Origin: Tachypleus tridentatus
Lineage: Eukaryota; Arthropoda; Merostomata; Xiphosura; Limulidae
Length of the DNA: 64,000 nucleotides
Direction: 5' to 3'
NCBI RefSeq assembly: GCF_004210375.1
Contig: NC_134834.1
Location: 136,867,009-136,931,008 of the forward strand
The notes below the pieces were generated by a model that was given only the letters and a program-made list of their open reading frames with translations, ran no database searches and was not told where the DNA came from. The translations under genes and the position numbers were made by a program. Of the stretch, positions 60,490 through 64,000 are shown piece after piece; position 1 is the stretch's first letter; each line of letters starts with the position of its first letter.

Positions 60490-62460
60490 TAAACCCACCA
60501 AACGGTTTTTGATCAAAGTAATAGACCTGGGGATTTTTCCCATCCTTTGTTGTTGGATAATCCAATATGTTAGGTTCGGGTTGGGACGGTTCCAGTGTAT
60601 TTTGGCAGTAAGAGAAGCCAACCCCATATTCTCTGAATTGAAATTTCTGCTTCTTCTTCAGATTTTGTGCCCCATTTTACTGCTGGCATCTACATTGTAG
60701 TCAAAATGTGCATCCTGTGCTTGTGAGTCTTTGCTGTGCTTTTTGATAAATGCAGCACCAATTGACTTATTGGTTTTGCTCAGGTCAGAAGAAATAAAGT
60801 AATATGGTGTTGTCCATTTTTACCTTTTTTGACATCAGTAATGATGCCCATATTTAACCTCATTAAACGTCAATTTTTATATGACTCAATGCAGGTATTT
60901 CTGGCAGTAATAAAATTGTTAGCTTGCAGCAAAACTAAATGTTACAGCCAACAGAAAACATGAGGTTATCAATGATTTAGTGGCATGCTTTTTCCCCATG
61001 GTCTTTTAGATTACTATTTTATTGATTTTTAATCCACTCAGATAAAAGAGTTGTGGTCGAGACACACTAGTTCTTGTTGGTATTTGCCCTGATAGTACAA
61101 GTGCTGAAGCACTGGTTGTTCTGCTAACAATGTCCTTGGTACTCGTTAGTCCTCACATTATACAACATTCAAGCATCCTAGTTTATAACAATATGGGCTG
61201 CTTGCTGCAGTATAGGTCAACTACCAAATTTATAACAATGGCATAATACAGTATCACGCATAAGTGGCAATACAACTGCAAGATTTATGTGCATTAATAC
61301 TGTATTTACCAGTTTGTGGTAGTTGTACTTCATCTTCTTGCCTGAAAAGTTGCTTCCAACACATCTGCTGGATCTTCATTTATTTCTTCTGAAGCTAATT
61401 TAATAAATTTGAACACTGCAGGGATTCCAGGATCTAAGCACTAAAACAAGTATCAAAACTCTATTTCCATCCATGTGAATACTCCAGGCTTTGTTTTAAA
61501 ATTTGTATCTTTTACATTTTTAAACACAGTTTTCAGTTTCACAACAATAGTCTCAAATGTTTAATCATGAGTCATTTATTGAGCTCTTGTAGATGCACTG
61601 AGATAGGTAGACCATTGCAAGTCACTGACCTTAGATGCTTTAGAAGTCTTGTTTTTACCTTTAGTTCACATTCAGTTAGGCCAGCTATAACGGTGTTACG
61701 CATCATAAAAAATTCACTACCAGTCTGATAATCACTTTTATTGGAAGTTGATTTTTGATAGTTACAGATAAGAATAAATACAATGCCAGATAGTTGTTCA
61801 ACCAGGTGGAGTTTTATTTCCAAGGACAAAAGAGTTGGTTGTATCATATATGATTTCCCACATTGTTAAATCTGGCAAGTAATTCAGGGACAACCATGTA
61901 CCAGTACTCATTTATCATACTCCTTTCCATCCAAGTGCTGTAGTATGCTCAGCAAATTTTCCAAACTCATCATTAGATCTGACCAAATATTTGATGAAAT
62001 GTCCAGGTATTACTTTACTGCTCCTTTAAATACTCATAGGATAATCTGCTTCATTCTTCTACCATTAAGGGGCTAAGACACTTTTAGTTCTGGAGGGAGA
62101 TACTCCGTACATACATATACTTTAATTAATACTGTGTTAATTGCAGAATGTTGTGACACAGGAATTTGCACAGTCAGTATTGCCTTCTGTATACAGTCAG
62201 ATGCGATAGCAATCTGGAAGACACCTGATTATCCTAAGTTCTGTAAGATTATGACAATTGGTGGTTTTATAGCTTTTCATGGCAAGATTTATTTATCATT
62301 TTCATCTGTATTGTCAAATGTGAGCCTTACCAGTGATTGTACTAGTCAATGAATATCTACTAGTCTCATAGAGATAACACTGTTGGATTTTTGGATGCTA
62401 TCTTTGGCACATTATACTTCTCATTATGAGGGGTAACCAGCTGAGTTCGAATTGGTGCAT
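60490..62460 (-). pseudogene. Possible decayed coding unit, unidentified
   Basis: Base composition is less AT-rich than the flanks. Minus-strand reading gives broken protein-like stretches: SDLSKTNKSIGAAFIKKHSK near 60730-60790, INILQQMCW-like text near 61360, and a 91-codon frame at 61572-61847 (TLLSLEIKLHLVEQLSGIVF, RNTVIAGLTECELKVKTRLL). I recognise no family. It may be an old transposon gene or chance. Confidence 0.25.
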
Positions 62461-63610
62461 TAACTATAACTTCCCTTAGCCATTTCTCAATCTGGAAACC
62501 CTGCAAATGGCTGGAGAATGCAAACAATCTTTGTTATAGCTGTTATGAGTCTTTGGTACAGGGAAGGCCCGACTCTTAATGTTGTGAAACATTATGTCTT
62601 AATTTCATTTACAGCTTTCTTTTCCTTTTCGACATCACAAGTTCTATATGGTTTTATGGAATACTATTCAAGGATCATACTAAATAAATTTATTAGAAAA
62701 CTGAATCAAATATAACATTGAATCACATTTTAAATACATTTCACACATGAAAAAGGACCTTAGTCTCGACATCAGAAATACAACTTAACAGAATGATCAG
62801 CATGCAGAAGAATAACAATTATACCACGATCTTAAGATAGGTTGAGATTCTAGTATAGCATCTAATAATTATAGATTATCAATGCCAGTAAACATTCCAA
62901 TTACTTACATTAATGAGAGTTTCACTCTTAAATTGTGCTAACATAAACAAACCTTTGCACTATATTTGTGAATAATCTACATCTCAGAGGATTAATTGTA
63001 CAGAAACGTGGCTGAGTGAGTACAAGCTAGGTAATAAAGAAAGTTCATGACTACCTATTTCCTACTTACAGTGTATTTAATTAAACATAAAACATCTGCA
63101 AAAAATTTCAAAAAGAAATGAATATATGTAAATATAGACATATTAATTTTTGATTACCGTCTATGAGAAAGTATGATCTGCCATGCTTCAAGTACTGCAC
63201 TATTTTCGTTAAAACTTTCATTCATTGTGGTTTAATTATACCATTTTATTTTAATGTAGTATTATTTCACATTTGTTATTTATTCAAATAGCTACATTTT
63301 TTGTCTAATAAGTACTCAGAATTGTCATTAAATTGTTTTCATTCTACTTGCTTTTGTTTTTTGTCATTTTTATAAAGTAATACATTGTATACCCATGATG
63401 CTGTATGACTTTAATACGCACATAGAGCAAGGATATCGAAAGTAGTGTCCCCCAATGGTTAGTCAGGTGATGCTTCGAGGGTAAAAACCTCAGTTAATAA
63501 TGTTTAAATGATCACCAATTCATACATCACTAGTAGTTCTAAATTTGTCAGATGTTACCTTTGAAATAAGTAACATTAGGTTTAAATAGCATGATTTTAA
63601 ATCTCTGTTG

Positions 63611-63725
63611 CCAATGGTACAGCAATATGCCTGTGGACTTCCACCACCAGAAATCGGGTTTAAATACCACTGATGGGCAGAGCACAAATATCCTATTGTG
63701 TAGCTTTGTGCTTAATTTCAAAAAA
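63611..63725 (+). repeat. tRNA-derived SINE, family C
   Basis: CCAATGGTACAGCAATATGC, CTGTGGACTTCCACCACCAG, GGGTTTAAATACC (B-box-like), GATGGGCAGAGCACAAATA, TGTGTAGCTTTGTGCTTAAT. Shares a tRNA-like head with the copy near 55600. Confidence 0.65.
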
Positions 63726-64000
63726 CAAAATGTAACTCTTTTCTAAGGCAATCTGGTAGACAATCCAGTTAAACTGATTATTCTTTGTTTATAACAAAGC
63801 AAGTATACACACACACAAGTACTATGTGTATGCTATAATAAAGATTGTTAGTTTGTAATTTACATCGCATTTGGTCCTTATTTCATTTTTCATAAACCAA
63901 GTTATTAACACAAGTTTTGAACAACTCTGTAATAGGAACCTTGGTAAATATTCTATTATTCATTGAACCTGTCCCATCATTTGAAGGAAATTTAATTTGC

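Overview
The window is animal (chelicerate-like) nuclear DNA. It is AT-rich, its one host gene is split into many exons by GT-AG introns, and it is crowded with degenerate mobile elements. Several copies of tRNA-derived short repeats look like SINEs I associate with horseshoe crabs (Limulus/Tachypleus). That species assignment comes from memory and is an inference.

The host gene is an ortholog of the DExH-box RNA helicase DHX30, on the minus strand from the ATG at 47969 to the TAG at 8993-8995. I could assemble all 14 coding exons by hand. Every junction has AG/GT splice sites and compatible phase. The exons add up to 3531 nt, or 1176 aa, close to my recollection of about 1194 aa for human DHX30. 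The protein has an N-terminus that looks like a mitochondrial presequence, two double-stranded-RNA-binding-like modules, the helicase core ([23 protein letters not shown]), and the helicase-associated and OB-fold-like C-terminus. No other intact gene was found.

Layout: 1-8990 is intergenic, with three tRNA-SINE copies, one second-family SINE, an internally deleted mariner and another SINE. 8993-47969 is DHX30, whose introns hold most of the mobile DNA. Intron 12 (9928-11781) has a 33-34 bp minisatellite. Intron 9 (13366-17039) has a Ty3/gypsy remnant in which gag is joined directly to integrase. Intron 6 (21462-25652) has a 2.6 kb element with inverted repeats of about 0.8 kb. Intron 4 (27591-33416) has tyrosine-recombinase (DIRS-like) fragments and an end fragment of a Penelope-like module. 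Intron 3 (33598-46686) is a nest: an I-superfamily LINE inside DIRS-like sequence, a broken copy of a repetitive '[12 protein letters not shown]' protein gene, and a second LINE copy carrying a 449-bp insertion with a 14-bp target duplication, inverted repeats and a decayed hammerhead-ribozyme-like fold. 48000-64000 is intergenic, with a gypsy RT fragment, a GIY-YIG/Penelope relic, a near-complete but dead Tc1/Tc3-type transposon, a hairpin and more SINEs.

The elements are decayed, with frameshifts, stops and a lost catalytic Asp. The most interesting leads are the Penelope-type non-autonomous insertion with its ribozyme relic, and the long inverted repeat transcribed inside the intron of a dsRNA-binding helicase gene.
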